Of a stretch of DNA of 64,000 bases, positions 18,566 to 28,566 are shown piece by piece. The translations under genes and the position numbers were made by a program. Origin of the DNA: Mucilaginibacter phyllosphaerae (lineage in GTDB: Bacteria > Bacteroidota > Bacteroidia > Sphingobacteriales > Sphingobacteriaceae); contig NZ_SNQG01000006.1 in NCBI RefSeq assembly GCF_004378255.1, positions 1-64,000 of the forward strand. Direction: 5' to 3'. The notes under the pieces were generated by a model. That model had not been told where the DNA came from. It ran no database searches and worked only from the letters and a program-made list of their open reading frames with translations. Each line of letters begins with the position of its first letter. The first letter of the stretch is position 1.

Positions 18566-19609
18566 TTACAATGTTGCAATATCAATTACAAAACGGTAAC
18601 GCACATCGCCTTTCTGCATCCGTTCGTAAGCTGTGGTTATATCTTTGATATTGATCATCTCGATATCTGAAACAATGTTGTGCTCGGCGCAAAAATCCAG
18701 CATCTCCTGAGTTTCGGCAATACCGCCTATGCCCGAACCGGCCAGGCTTTTACGGCCCGCTAATAAACTGAATGCAGCAATTTCTGCAGGTTTTGGTGGT
18801 ACACCCACGCAGATCATAGTACCGTTGGTGCGTAATAAACCTAAATACATGTTAAAATCGTGCTCGGCAGATACGGTATCCAATATAAAATCAAACGTAC
18901 CGGCTGCCGCTTTGATCTGCTCAGGATCAGACGTTACCACAAAGTGGTGTGCACCTAACTTTTTAGCATCGGCTTCTTTCTTTGGCGAAGTGCTTAATAC
19001 CGTAACCTCGGCACCAAAAGCAACACCAAATTTAACAGCCATGTGGCCAAGGCCGCCTAAACCCAATACTGCCAGTTTATGGCCTTTGCCCACCTTCCAG
19101 TGCCTTAAGGGCGAGTAGGTAGTGATACCGGCACATAATAGCGGCGCGGTAGCGGCAAGGTCCAGCTTTTCTGAAATATGCAGTACAAACTCTTCGCGCA
19201 CTACAATGCTATTGCTGTAACCACCATACGTTGGCGATGAGCCATCGCGCTCCATACTGTTGTAGGTTTGGGTGCTGCCTTCCATGCAGTACTGCTCCAG
19301 ATCCTGCTTGCAGTTTTCACAAACCTGGCAAGAATCTACCATGCAGCCGGTGCCGGCCAGATCGCCTACTTTAAAGTTTTTTACATGGTTACCTACTTTA
19401 GTAACACGGCCTACAATTTCGTGGCCGGGCACCATCGGGAAGATCCCCGGGAACCAATCGTTTTTGATCTGGTGCAGATCTGAGTGGCAAACGCCGCAAA
19501 ACAGAATTTCAAACTGCACATCGTGCGGGCCAACCTCCCGGCGTTCAAAATCCCAGGGGGCAAGGTCGGTTTGCGGGTTTTGGGCCGCATATCCTTTTAC
19601 TTGTATCAT
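18566..19609 (-). CDS. Zinc-dependent NAD(P) alcohol/aldehyde dehydrogenase (MDR, YahK-like)
   Basis: A 347-residue medium-chain dehydrogenase. Catalytic zinc ligands Cys38 and His63-Glu64 (GHE) are in place, the structural-zinc cysteines are 94, 97, 100 and 108, and the Rossmann loop is LGLGGLGHMAVKFG (about 184-197). The whole-sequence style matches the cinnamyl-alcohol/YahK subgroup, which reduces a wide range of aldehydes with NADPH. It is likely used for aldehyde detoxification. It is transcribed alone from the minus strand. Confidence 0.92.
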   Translation of the reverse strand: MIQVKGYAAQNPQTDLAPWDFERREVGPHDVQFEILFCGVCHSDLHQIKNDWFPGIFPMVPGHEIVGRVTKVGNHVKNFKVGDLAGTGCMVDSCQVCENCKQDLEQYCMEGSTQTYNSMERDGSSPTYGGYSNSIVVREEFVLHISEKLDLAATAPLLCAGITTYSPLRHWKVGKGHKLAVLGLGGLGHMAVKFGVAFGAEVTVLSTSPKKEADAKKLGAHHFVVTSDPEQIKAAAGTFDFILDTVSAEHDFNMYLGLLRTNGTMICVGVPPKPAEIAAFSLLAGRKSLAGSGIGGIAETQEMLDFCAEHNIVSDIEMINIKDITTAYERMQKGDVRYRFVIDIATL

Positions 19610-19697
19610 GCTTAATTTTTTTGTTAGTTTTTAGTTTTACGAAGATGGGCAGAACTACAACTTATCGTGTAATAGCACTGTAATAATCATTATCGTA

Positions 19698-20333
19698 TTA
19701 ATGAAAATCTTTAATATGCCGCATGTTCACCATTTCTTCGCTTAACTGGTCGACATTTTTTTTGACACCCGTTATTTGCAGTATCACACTCAAACCATCG
19801 GGCGATTTATAGAGTTCCAGGCGTTTACTTTTTAAACCATGCTTGCCGATGATCTCTTCCAGGGTGTTAAGCTGCGTTATATCAGAACTGTTAAAGTTTA
19901 CGCTATAGATCTTATTCCGTTTCATGTTCCCTATCCGGGCTTCTACCTTTTCCACCAAAACCAAAATAGCCAGCGTGATAATGGTAAAAACAAATGCCAG
20001 CGAATGGTAGCCTATGCCGGTTGTCATGCCGATTGCGGCAGCCGTCCAGATAACTGCGGCGGTAGTTAAACCCATAACCGACATTCTATCCTTAAATATC
20101 ACCCCGGCCCCAATAAAGCCTATCCCGGTGATAATATTAGCCGAAATACGGTCGTCCGCACCGGCGCCATGCCTGGATACAATGGTGAAAATAGTTGACC
20201 CCAGGGTGATCAGTACGATCGTTCTGAATCCGGTTGATTTATTTTTGTATTCCCGCTCGAAACCGATGATGCCCCCGCAGATAACCGACATCACCATGCT
20301 GATGATATCCCCCAGTTGTATTGAAAAATCCAT
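19698..20333 (-). CDS. MgtC/SapB family membrane protein
   Basis: A 211-residue protein. The conserved MgtC N-terminal region has several membrane helices (about 5-135), with GGIIGFEREYKNKSTGFRTIVLITLGS (about 19-45) and ISANIITGIGFIGAGVIF (about 63-80). A cytoplasmic C-terminal ACT-like tail follows (about 140-211). Some members protect bacteria in low magnesium or inhibit the F-ATPase; others are general. Its role in a free-living organism is not clear. Confidence 0.9.
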   Translation of the reverse strand: MDFSIQLGDIISMVMSVICGGIIGFEREYKNKSTGFRTIVLITLGSTIFTIVSRHGAGADDRISANIITGIGFIGAGVIFKDRMSVMGLTTAAVIWTAAAIGMTTGIGYHSLAFVFTIITLAILVLVEKVEARIGNMKRNKIYSVNFNSSDITQLNTLEEIIGKHGLKSKRLELYKSPDGLSVILQITGVKKNVDQLSEEMVNMRHIKDFH

Positions 20334-20410
20334 AATTACAGCAACACAAAAAGCAGCGGGTTGTTCGTGCAGTAGCCAAGCAGCCTTAAACAGCTATGTT
20401 ATTAAATAAG

Positions 20411-21400
20411 TTAATGCTGCAAGGTACCTTCTATCAGTTTACCATAAAAGTCGGTAACGCTCATCCCTGCCGCCCTCACCTGTTGTGGTATCAGGCTGTT
20501 TGCACTTTGGCCTGGGGTGGTGTTCACTTCAATAAAATAAAACTCTTGTGCGCCTTCCAGCAAAATAAAATCTACCCGTACCATACCGCGGCAGTTTAAA
20601 CGCAGGTAAATCTGGGTAACAATATCGGCGATCTCGTGATTCTTTGCTTCCGGCAGATCGGCAGGCGTAATTTCTTCGGACACGCCGGGGGTATATTTAG
20701 CCTCATAATCAAAAAAATCTTTAGAACTGATAATCTCTGTAGCCGGCAACACTACTATCTTACCATTCAGCCTGGCTATACCGATGCTAAATTCGCGGCC
20801 TTTTATAAATTCTTCTATCAGGATCTGGTTATCTTCTTTAAAAGCCTTTTCGATAGCTTCGTGCAGGCCGCCCACGTTGTAAACCTTGCTCATGCCTACG
20901 CTGCTGCCACCATTGTTTGGCTTGATAAACAGCGGAAATTTAAGCGATGAAGCGATTGTAGCAATATCATGTTCATCCCTTTGATGCAGCTGGATAGATT
21001 TGGCGGCATGCAACCCGTGTATGCCGTTTACAATGGCTTTGGTGTAAGCCTTGTTCATGGTAATGGCAGATGTGGTGGCATCGCAGGTATTGTAAGGGAT
21101 GCCTACCAGGTCGAAGTAGCTTTGCAGTTTACCATCCTCGCCGGGGGTGCCGTGCACGGTGATAAATGCGAAATCGAATGTTATTTTTTCGCCGTTAAGG
21201 ATAAGGCTAAAGTCGTTCTTATCAATATCAACGGCCTGCCCATCGGTTTCGTAAACCCAGTTGCGGCGGTTTATCAATATGGTATAAACCTTGTATTTGC
21301 TGGTATCTAAACTGGCGGCAATATTTTTAGCGCTGTTGATAGATACTTCGTACTCGCCGGTAAAGCCACCGGCCAAAAGGGCTACGTTTATGGTTTTCAT
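20411..21400 (-). CDS. ddl: D-alanine--D-alanine ligase
   Basis: A 329-residue ATP-grasp enzyme that joins two D-alanines for peptidoglycan precursors. I start at ATG 21400 (MKTINVALLAGGFTGEYEVSIN), since the open frame to 21460 adds 20 residues not typical of the family. Features: AGGFTGEYEVSIN for substrate binding, HGTPGEDGKLQSYFD, GGSSVGMSKV, the ATP-grasp FIKGREFSIGI, and Asp/Glu/Asn metal ligands in MVRVDFI..FYFIEVNTTPGQS. It is monocistronic. Confidence 0.95.
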   Translation of the reverse strand: MKTINVALLAGGFTGEYEVSINSAKNIAASLDTSKYKVYTILINRRNWVYETDGQAVDIDKNDFSLILNGEKITFDFAFITVHGTPGEDGKLQSYFDLVGIPYNTCDATTSAITMNKAYTKAIVNGIHGLHAAKSIQLHQRDEHDIATIASSLKFPLFIKPNNGGSSVGMSKVYNVGGLHEAIEKAFKEDNQILIEEFIKGREFSIGIARLNGKIVVLPATEIISSKDFFDYEAKYTPGVSEEITPADLPEAKNHEIADIVTQIYLRLNCRGMVRVDFILLEGAQEFYFIEVNTTPGQSANSLIPQQVRAAGMSVTDFYGKLIEGTLQH

Positions 21401-21494
21401 GATAGCCAAAGATAGTTTTTGATTTTGAATGTGAGGATATTCGATTTGGGATTTAATCAATCACCTGCTTCAACATTACGCATCTTGCTATTCT

Positions 21495-21524
21495 GCAAAG
21501 AGGCGCGAAGTATCGCGCCTCTAC
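21495..21524. repeat. Palindromic repeat, copy A
   Basis: AGGCGCGA-AGTA-TCGCGCCT is a perfect 8-bp inverted repeat (21501-21520) flanked by GCAA and CTAC. The same sequence recurs at 24705-24733 in the same orientation. In the antisense reading its TAG supplies the stop of the aldo/keto reductase remnant. Such short elements are common between genes in this group; mobility is not shown here. Confidence 0.75.
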
Positions 21525-21763
21525 AATAATAATATAGCGTTGCCTGTTGTTTGATAGGTACGGTGCATATTTTGCACACCAAGGTCAATATTTGAAACCT
21601 CCAGTTTGCCACCAAGCTTTCGGCGACCGGGAGTAGTATTTTCCAGGATGTTTGTTTCTTTAGATGTTGAAATACCGGTGTTTGCATTAGAAGCCAGTAA
21701 TGAACTTCCGGCTAATGTTAAGCCCGTTTTTAATAGATCACGACGGTTCTTATATATAAAGAA
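21521..21763 (-). pseudogene. Truncated Tat-signal aldo/keto reductase remnant
   Basis: Reading leftward from 21763, in frame with the preceding gene's stop, gives about 80 residues. They contain KNRRDLLKTGLTLAGSSLLAS, a Tat twin-arginine signal, and then a typical aldo/keto reductase beginning: GRRKLGGKLEVSNIDLGVQNMHRTYQTT. The frame then stops at a TAG created by palindromic repeat copy A. No start codon is found (the frame opens directly after the upstream gene's TAA), and about three quarters of a normal reductase is missing. It is therefore a remnant damaged at both ends. A complete but different reductase lies at 22778. Confidence 0.8.
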
Positions 21764-22273
21764 TTAGTGTTGTGGCTGCTGCTGGATGTTATTATTTTTC
21801 ATTTTAACCGGCCTTAGTAATGTAGAAAAGGTAAGCGAGCCCATCTTCCACTTGCCGTTCTCTTTTATATAAACCTCGGTTACCATAAAAGCATGCGTAA
21901 CTTCATTTCCACCTACTACAGCCAGCAAATCAATATCATTTAAAAGGATAGCCGTGTTACCGAACAGGTTTACCGAAGCCGAATAAACCTCTGCCTTTTT
22001 ATACCAGATGCCGCCGCCTTTAATAACATTTAGTTCCTGTGCTTTTCCCCAGCTTCCGCCCATGTGCACAAATACGCATTTCTCATCAAAAAAGCCGTTT
22101 AAGGCATCTGTATTTTTTTCTGCCATCCATGCCCACTTTGTTTTAGAGAGATCAAGTATTTCCTGCTCTTCTTTGGTAATACCGGCTGCTGCCGAACCAG
22201 GCAATTTAGCCTGTGCATGCGATAGCGCTGCTGTGCCTACACACAGCAAGATTACTATAAGTGCTTTTTTCAT
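21764..22273 (-). CDS. Secreted NTF2-like (SnoaL/DUF4440-type) protein
   Basis: A 169-residue protein with a signal peptide (cleavage near SHAQ, residue 20). The mature part has an NTF2-like fold: ILDLSKTKWAWMAEKNTDALNGFFDEKCVFVHMGG, then AEVYSASVNLFGNTAILLNDIDLLAVV and VTEVYIKENGKWKMGSLTFS. The family contains small enzymes and binding proteins for hydrophobic ligands; the function here is unknown. It follows the cupin gene by 22 bp and ends directly before the reductase remnant. Confidence 0.85.
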   Translation of the reverse strand: MKKALIVILLCVGTAALSHAQAKLPGSAAAGITKEEQEILDLSKTKWAWMAEKNTDALNGFFDEKCVFVHMGGSWGKAQELNVIKGGGIWYKKAEVYSASVNLFGNTAILLNDIDLLAVVGGNEVTHAFMVTEVYIKENGKWKMGSLTFSTLLRPVKMKNNNIQQQPQH

Positions 22274-22295
22274 TATTTAAAGTTTATTATTAGGT

Positions 22296-22757
22296 TTATT
22301 TGTTTGCGCTGTTGTATTCGGCATTAGTGACCCTTTGCAACCATACCGTTTTATTTTTTGCACCGTTGGTGCTTACTGCAATGTATGTGAACGTAGCTTT
22401 GGGCGATGCGCCATGCCAGTGCGGTACGCCGGGAATACATTTGATCACATCTCCTTTATTTACTATTTGGATAGCCTTACCTTTCTCCTGGTAATAACCC
22501 GTACCTTCTGTTATCATCAGAATTTGCCCGGCAGGATGGATGTGCCAATCCAGCTTGGCACCGGGTGCAAACGTTGCAGTAGCAATGTTACAGTCTATAA
22601 CGCTATCGGCCTTATTCAGTTCTGTTAGCCAAACATTACCCGTATGATTATTTGTTTTAGATAATTCGCCCCTGTCAAAAATGGCGGATGTTTGTGCAAA
22701 CACGCTTGCAGATATGATAACTGCGAATAAAATCATTAAAAAAAATACCTTTTTCAT
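22296..22757 (-). CDS. Periplasmic cupin-domain protein
   Basis: A 153-residue protein with a signal peptide (cleavage near VFAQ, residue 22). One conserved cupin barrel is seen: motif 1 GAKLDWHIHPAGQILMITEGTGYY (about 68-91) with two His and a Gln, and motif 2 GDVIKCIPGVPHWHGA (about 103-118). The His residues would bind a metal. Small secreted cupins near aldo/keto reductases and AraC regulators are common in Bacteroidota. The substrate is unknown. It is 20 bp after the reductase gene and probably co-transcribed. Confidence 0.88.
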   Translation of the reverse strand: MKKVFFLMILFAVIISASVFAQTSAIFDRGELSKTNNHTGNVWLTELNKADSVIDCNIATATFAPGAKLDWHIHPAGQILMITEGTGYYQEKGKAIQIVNKGDVIKCIPGVPHWHGASPKATFTYIAVSTNGAKNKTVWLQRVTNAEYNSANK

Positions 22758-22777
22758 TTTTTATAATTTGTTGGTTG

Positions 22778-23635
<858 letters not shown>

Positions 23636-23768
23636 CTACAAAAGTCTGTTGTTTTGTTTAGTTAAACCGGATACGGATTACGGTTGTTTGTACCATTATT
23701 ACTGATAAGCATGTATTTGCAATTAAAAAATGACTTAATTATTTAATTTCGAAATAAATAAAACTGTT

Positions 23769-24662
23769 ATGAATAATCTGCTGCGGTTTGATACCATTGG
23801 TGAGTATAATATATTTAACAACACCGAAACTAAGCACCCGTTAGTTACCGTAGTTGATTTCTCTAAGGCAAATCCAAGGCAATATTTTATGGCAAACTTT
23901 GGGTTTTATGCTATCTTTTTAAAAGAAGTTAAATGCGGAGACCTGATCTATGGAAAAAACACTTATGATTATCAGGAGGGCACTTTAGTGTTTGTTGCCC
24001 CGGGGCAAATAGCAGGCGCCAACAGTAAAGAAATTTATCAGCCAAAAGGTTACGGATTGATGTTTCATCCCGATCTGATACACGGCACTTCGCTGGGCAG
24101 GTTTATTAAAGAGTACACTTTTTTTGGCTACCAATCAAAAGAAGCGCTTCATTTATCTGAAAGGGAGCGAAGCATTGTATTGGATTGTTTTACAAAAATT
24201 GATTATGAACTGGAACGCGGTATAGATAAACATAGCAAACGTATTATCATATCAAATATCGAACTGTTTTTAGACTACTGCACCCGTTTTTACGACAGGC
24301 AATTTATTACCCGTAACCATGTTTACCAAGGTGTTATCGAAAGGTTTGAAAACCTGCTAAATGAATATTTTGAGTCGGAAAAATCTCAAACCATAGGATT
24401 ACCCACGGTTGCCTACTGTGCTGAAGAATTAAACCTTTCTGCAAATTACTTTGGCGATCTGGTTAAAAAAGAAACCGGTAAATCGGCTTCTGAATATATT
24501 CAGTTTAAATTGATTGACGTTGCCAAAGAACGAATATTTAACCTGGATAAGAACGTAAGCCAGATAGCTTATGAACTCGGCTTTAAATACCCACAGCATT
24601 TTGCACGGTTATTTAAACAAAAGGTTGGTTATTCCCCTTTAGAGTACCGGTCTATGAATTAG
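23769..24662 (+). CDS. AraC family transcriptional regulator
   Basis: A 297-residue regulator. The N-terminal cupin-like sensing domain (about 15-160, with TLVFVAPGQIAGANS) is followed by two helix-turn-helix motifs at the C-terminus (about 198-297, LPTVAYCAEELNLSANYFGDLVKKETGKSASEYI and VSQIAYELGFKYPQHFARLFKQKVGYSPLEYR). It is divergently transcribed from the aldo/keto reductase operon across about 140 bp and most likely activates or controls it in response to a small molecule. It ends just before palindromic repeat copy B. Confidence 0.92.
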   Translation: MNNLLRFDTIGEYNIFNNTETKHPLVTVVDFSKANPRQYFMANFGFYAIFLKEVKCGDLIYGKNTYDYQEGTLVFVAPGQIAGANSKEIYQPKGYGLMFHPDLIHGTSLGRFIKEYTFFGYQSKEALHLSERERSIVLDCFTKIDYELERGIDKHSKRIIISNIELFLDYCTRFYDRQFITRNHVYQGVIERFENLLNEYFESEKSQTIGLPTVAYCAEELNLSANYFGDLVKKETGKSASEYIQFKLIDVAKERIFNLDKNVSQIAYELGFKYPQHFARLFKQKVGYSPLEYRSMN

Positions 24663-24673
24663 ATTGAAGATGG

Positions 24674-24733
24674 GAAGTATTGCGCCTCTACATTGTAATA
24701 TCCCGCAAGAGACGCGAAGTATCGCGCCTCTAC
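24674..24733. repeat. Palindromic repeat, copy B with adjacent half-copy
   Basis: A half-copy GAAGTATTGCGCCTCTAC (24674-24691) is followed by a full copy at 24705-24733 with the same CGCGAAGTATCGCG centre and CTCTAC flank as copy A at 21495. It lies between the AraC gene and the permease. Together with copy A it bounds the accessory segment of 3.2 kb. Confidence 0.75.
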
Positions 24734-24748
24734 GGTTCCATACAACTA

Positions 24749-27121
24749 TCACTCCGTTCTTAAACTTTTTATTGGGTTAACGACTGCCGCTTTTACAGAT
24801 TCGTAGCTTACAGTTAACCAGGCTATACCAAGGGCAGCAACAGAGGCTGTAAAAAATACCAGCCAGCTAACATTGATATGATAGGCAAAATCAGCAAGCC
24901 AGCTGTTTACCGCATACCAGGATATCGGAATGGCTATCACAATAGCGATGAGTATTAACCGGGTAATGCCGGATGATAATAAATAAACCAAGTTTAGCAC
25001 AGATGCGCCTAATACTTTACGCACACCTATCTCCTTAGTGCGTTGCTCGGCCATAAAAGCCGACAGGCCGTATAAACCCAGGCAGGATATAAAAACACCC
25101 AGTGCAGCAAAAAGGTTAAATATGTTACCCATCTGCTGTTCGCCTTTATACAGGTTAGATAATTCCTGGTCCAGAAAATCATACTTAAACGGATAAGCCG
25201 GGTTAAGGCCCTTGCTTATTTTTGTTAAAGCTTGTATGGTAGCATTAGTTTTGCCGGGCAATGTTTTTACCACTACATAACCTCCTATTTTATTAAACGG
25301 CATAATCAATGGCTCTATGCTTTGCTGAACGGGCTTAAAATTAAAATCTTTCACCACCCCAACAATGGTACCCTTGCTGCCCCACATCGTTAACGATTTA
25401 CCTAAAGCCGTTTTAGCATTTAAACCCATCATCAGGGCCATTTTCTCATTGATCATGTAACCGGCAGAATCGGTTTTAAAAGCATTTGAAAAACTACGGC
25501 CGGCAATTATTTGAATTCCGAATGTGCGGATAAAATCTTCATTAACCCCCATAATGGGTATGGCAGTTTGTTTATGCAAATCCTGGCCGTCCCAACGGGC
25601 ATCTGTTGTCCATCCACCCAAATTAGTTGGCAAATCTGTAATAACGGCAAAATTGTTTGTTAATGGGTTTTGCCCTAATTCATCCTTTAAAGCCTGCTGC
25701 TTATTCCACATCTCACCTGTCATGGGCACATAAAGCAAATTAGCTTTCTCAAACCCCGGGTTACGCTCTTTAATAAACTTAAGCTGATCATATATCACCA
25801 CTGTACCCACCAGTAGTATAATGGAAACCATAAACTGAATTACAACCAATGTATTGCGAAATAATAAATTACCGCCCATTGATTTCACATTGCCTTTTAG
25901 CACTTTAACCGGATTAAAGCCCGACAAGAAAAACGCAGGGTAACTGCCCGAAACAAGCCCCGTAAAAAGAGCGATACCAAATAAGCTGAACCATAACCTT
26001 ATATCGCCAATGTTTATACTAAGCTTTCGGTTGGCCAATTCATTAAATGCCGGCAAAAACAAATAAACTACCCCAACAGCAAATAATAATGACAGGAAGG
26101 AAATAAATATAGATTCGGTTAAAAACTGAATAATTAGCTGCCCGCGCAAAGCGCCTGCAGTTTTGCGCAGCCCAATCTCTTTTGCCCTGCGCGCCGACCG
26201 TGCTGTAGCCAGGTTCATAAAATTGATACAGGCTACAATCAGTATTAAAATTGCCACAATAAAAAACACGCTTACATATTGCGCATTGCCGTGGCCTGGT
26301 AATTCGCCCAGCATTGCCGGTGCCAGGTGTATTTTGGTTAAAGGCTGCAATTGGAATGATGCCTTCATTTCGGGGTTATTCTGATGAAAGATCTGATCTA
26401 TTTGCTTTTCTAAGCCGGTTAAATTTGCAGGAGAAGCATTAAAGCTTTTATTGAGGAGCACATAAGTGTAAAAACTAAAATTACCCCATATATTGCTCCG
26501 CAGCAAATCGTTATTGGTTTTTGCCAAAGCAGCCAACGGAAAAATTAAATCGAATTGCAGATCTGAGTTAGCAGGCACATCGGCTAAAACGCCTGTCACT
26601 ACAACGTTATCTTTGTTATCCTTACGCATAACCTTACCCATAGGATCCTGATTGCCAAAATACTTTAGAGCCGTGGCTTGGGTTATTAACACCCCATCAG
26701 TCTGTTTCAAAGCCGTAGCCTTATCACCTTTTAACAGCGTGTAAGAAAACACATCCATAAACGCAGGGTCGGCATAAAAAGCACGCTTTTCTTCGAATTT
26801 ATTGTTACCGGATTCTAACAGTACAGAAGGGTAACCCGAAAGCAAACGAACCGTACTTTTTATTGCCGGCATTTGCATACGTATCGCAGCTGGTAAGCCG
26901 GCAGGGCTCCCTGTTGTTTTAGAGCCATCAAGATTATTACTTATGCGATAAATTTGACCGGCGTTTTTATGAAACTTGTCGTAACTCAATTCATTCTGTA
27001 CCCAAAGCAATATCAGTATGCTTGATGCCAGGCCAATAGCCAGGCCGGTTATATTGATGATAGCGTAGGCTTTATCCTTAGTGATATTACGGTAGGCAAG
27101 CTTTAAGTATGTTTTAAACAT
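24749..27121 (-). CDS. FtsX/MacB-like ABC transporter permease
   Basis: A 790-residue inner-membrane protein of the large MacB-type subgroup common in Bacteroidota. The layout is two repeats, each a transmembrane helix plus periplasmic domain plus further helices: TM about 20-42, MacB_PCD (about 50-250), then FtsX helices (about 280-410). A second periplasmic part (about 430-640) is followed by a final FtsX module (about 670-790). ARSARRAKEIGLRKTAGALRGQLI and QRTKEIGVRKVLGASVLNLV are the family's cytoplasmic coupling loops. The ATPase partner is not in the window. Known relatives export peptides or act in signalling; the substrate is unknown. Confidence 0.9.
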   Translation of the reverse strand: MFKTYLKLAYRNITKDKAYAIINITGLAIGLASSILILLWVQNELSYDKFHKNAGQIYRISNNLDGSKTTGSPAGLPAAIRMQMPAIKSTVRLLSGYPSVLLESGNNKFEEKRAFYADPAFMDVFSYTLLKGDKATALKQTDGVLITQATALKYFGNQDPMGKVMRKDNKDNVVVTGVLADVPANSDLQFDLIFPLAALAKTNNDLLRSNIWGNFSFYTYVLLNKSFNASPANLTGLEKQIDQIFHQNNPEMKASFQLQPLTKIHLAPAMLGELPGHGNAQYVSVFFIVAILILIVACINFMNLATARSARRAKEIGLRKTAGALRGQLIIQFLTESIFISFLSLLFAVGVVYLFLPAFNELANRKLSINIGDIRLWFSLFGIALFTGLVSGSYPAFFLSGFNPVKVLKGNVKSMGGNLLFRNTLVVIQFMVSIILLVGTVVIYDQLKFIKERNPGFEKANLLYVPMTGEMWNKQQALKDELGQNPLTNNFAVITDLPTNLGGWTTDARWDGQDLHKQTAIPIMGVNEDFIRTFGIQIIAGRSFSNAFKTDSAGYMINEKMALMMGLNAKTALGKSLTMWGSKGTIVGVVKDFNFKPVQQSIEPLIMPFNKIGGYVVVKTLPGKTNATIQALTKISKGLNPAYPFKYDFLDQELSNLYKGEQQMGNIFNLFAALGVFISCLGLYGLSAFMAEQRTKEIGVRKVLGASVLNLVYLLSSGITRLILIAIVIAIPISWYAVNSWLADFAYHINVSWLVFFTASVAALGIAWLTVSYESVKAAVVNPIKSLRTE

Positions 27122-27458
27122 GGCTTTAAATTTTAAACGGACGGTTAAATCTAAATAGTTTGTTTAAAATCTGTGCCAATAATATAATTATTTGTATAAC
27201 AGTAACTTATATAATTAATTTTATATTCAACGTTCGGAAACGTTACATCAGGCGTTCGTTTTTGTAATAATGCTGTTAAATACGCAAATACCGGTGTTAT
27301 TACTAAGACGCGAAGCCTGCACCTTTGTTATAATCCAGCCACATAGAAACGCAATCTTTGGCGGTTTTGAATTTGATTACCCCTAAGTAGTACAAATTCA
27401 AAATTCTGCATTCGAAATCAAATCACTATGTTTGGTGTTAATTTTCCTATAGAAAAAC
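27122..27458. promoter_or_regulatory. Intergenic region with an 11-bp inverted repeat
   Basis: This 336-bp gap separates the divergent permease and PASTA genes and must hold promoters for both. TTTTGAATTTG (27365-27375) and CAAATTCAAAA (27393-27403) form perfect 11-bp arms around a 17-nt spacer, and an AACGTT-CGGA-AACGTT element lies near 27229-27245. No ORF of note is present. The hairpin is not preceded by a plus-strand gene, so it is not an obvious terminator; it may be an operator or leader structure. Confidence 0.4.
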
Positions 27459-28253
27459 ATGAGTAATTTTTGGGCTTATTTAAAAACCAGGCAATTCAGA
27501 AACACGATATTATTGATTGTAGCCACCACTATTGGCATCGTTCTGATCGCTTTTTTCAGCCTTGGTTCATACACACGCCACGGGCAGGGCATCCCTGTTC
27601 CAAAACTTAAAGGCCTTAATGTAGACAAAGCTATGCAACTGCTGAAAGAGCAAGGGTTTAACTTTAAAATAGATTCGGTTTACGTGCCCGACCAGGCCCC
27701 CGGCACCATTGTGGAGCAGGACCCCGACGCCGGTACAAACGTTAAAGAGAACCGCACCATATACCTTACTATGGTTACCCAACTGGCACCTAATGTGTCC
27801 CTGCCCGATCTGATAACCGAACAAAGCATTTACCGCGAAGCTGTTGCGCTGCTATCTAACTATGGTTTAAAAGTTGGCGATACCACCTATGTGTCTGACA
27901 TAGCCCGCGACCGCGTGCTGGAGGTTCGCTTTGGCGGCCAGGTCATCAAACCGGGTACCAAGATCCCTAAAGGATCTAAACTTGACCTGGTACTGGGTAA
28001 CGGCGAAGGCGCAAGCGAAGTAGATATCCCCGAATTGCTGAACCTTGACCTGGATGCAGCTAAATTTGCCATCCGTGGTGCTAAATTAACCATCGGCACC
28101 ATTACCTACGAAGGCAGCATAACCGATTCTACCAACGTAATAGTGGTTTCACAATCGCCCATGCGCAGCGATTCGTTAAGTAAAACCAGCATTGGCACAC
28201 GCATTAATTTAACGGTATCACAAGGCAAGGCAAGCGATGTCCCTGCAAATTGA
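27459..28253 (+). CDS. Membrane-anchored protein with three PASTA domains
   Basis: A 264-residue protein: one N-terminal membrane helix (about 16-36), then three extracytoplasmic PASTA domains (about 45-112, 115-183 and 186-258). Each has the family style, for example PVPKLKGLNVDKAMQLLKEQGF and VPDQAPGTIVEQDPDAGTNVKENRTI. PASTA domains bind unlinked peptidoglycan. No kinase domain is attached, unlike PknB-type proteins. It overlaps the next gene by 17 bp and heads an operon with MltG. Confidence 0.9.
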   Translation: MSNFWAYLKTRQFRNTILLIVATTIGIVLIAFFSLGSYTRHGQGIPVPKLKGLNVDKAMQLLKEQGFNFKIDSVYVPDQAPGTIVEQDPDAGTNVKENRTIYLTMVTQLAPNVSLPDLITEQSIYREAVALLSNYGLKVGDTTYVSDIARDRVLEVRFGGQVIKPGTKIPKGSKLDLVLGNGEGASEVDIPELLNLDLDAAKFAIRGAKLTIGTITYEGSITDSTNVIVVSQSPMRSDSLSKTSIGTRINLTVSQGKASDVPAN

Positions 28254-28545
28254 TGCCGCCACCTTACAGCAGCGCCTGCAAAGCGGTGAAAGCCTGAACC
28301 TGCTGGATGTTAGGGAGGTGATAGAATATCATACTTTTAACATTGGCGGGCAAAATATACCTGTGGGTAAACTTAAACAGCACATCAACAGCATTAACTG
28401 CAACAAAACAGATGAGATAATCGTTATTTGCAGTGCAGGTATCAGGAGCGAAACTGCGCAGGCCATTTTAACCGAAAATGGTTTCGCGCATATTGTAAAC
28501 CTAAAAGGCGGCCTTAAAAGCCTGCAAAAATTAAACAACAAGTAA
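28237..28545 (+). CDS. Rhodanese-like domain protein
   Basis: A 102-residue single rhodanese domain. The active-site Cys is in IVICSAGIRSETA (about residue 69), and the fold markers LLDVREVIEYHTFNIGGQNIPVGKL come before it. Small rhodaneses transfer sulfane sulfur or act as thiol carriers. The ATG lies within the PASTA gene, which fits translational coupling. The natural acceptor is unknown. Confidence 0.9.
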   Translation: MSLQIDAATLQQRLQSGESLNLLDVREVIEYHTFNIGGQNIPVGKLKQHINSINCNKTDEIIVICSAGIRSETAQAILTENGFAHIVNLKGGLKSLQKLNNK

Positions 28546-28566
28546 AATATCTTCCGTAGTATATAT

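Noticed and set aside
21401..21460. 20-codon upstream extension of ddl
   Set aside because: Not typical of Ddl; ATG at 21400 gives the standard start MKTINVALLAGG-type.
21457..21687. 76-residue minus-strand frame at the ddl/NTF2 gap
   Set aside because: The frame is a shifted reading of the aldo/keto reductase remnant and repeat copy A; the other frame gives recognisable reductase sequence.
27173..27179. TTGGCAC on the minus strand upstream of the permease, resembling a sigma-54 -24 box
   Set aside because: The expected GC of the -12 element at the right distance is AA, so the site does not meet the GG-N10-GC rule.
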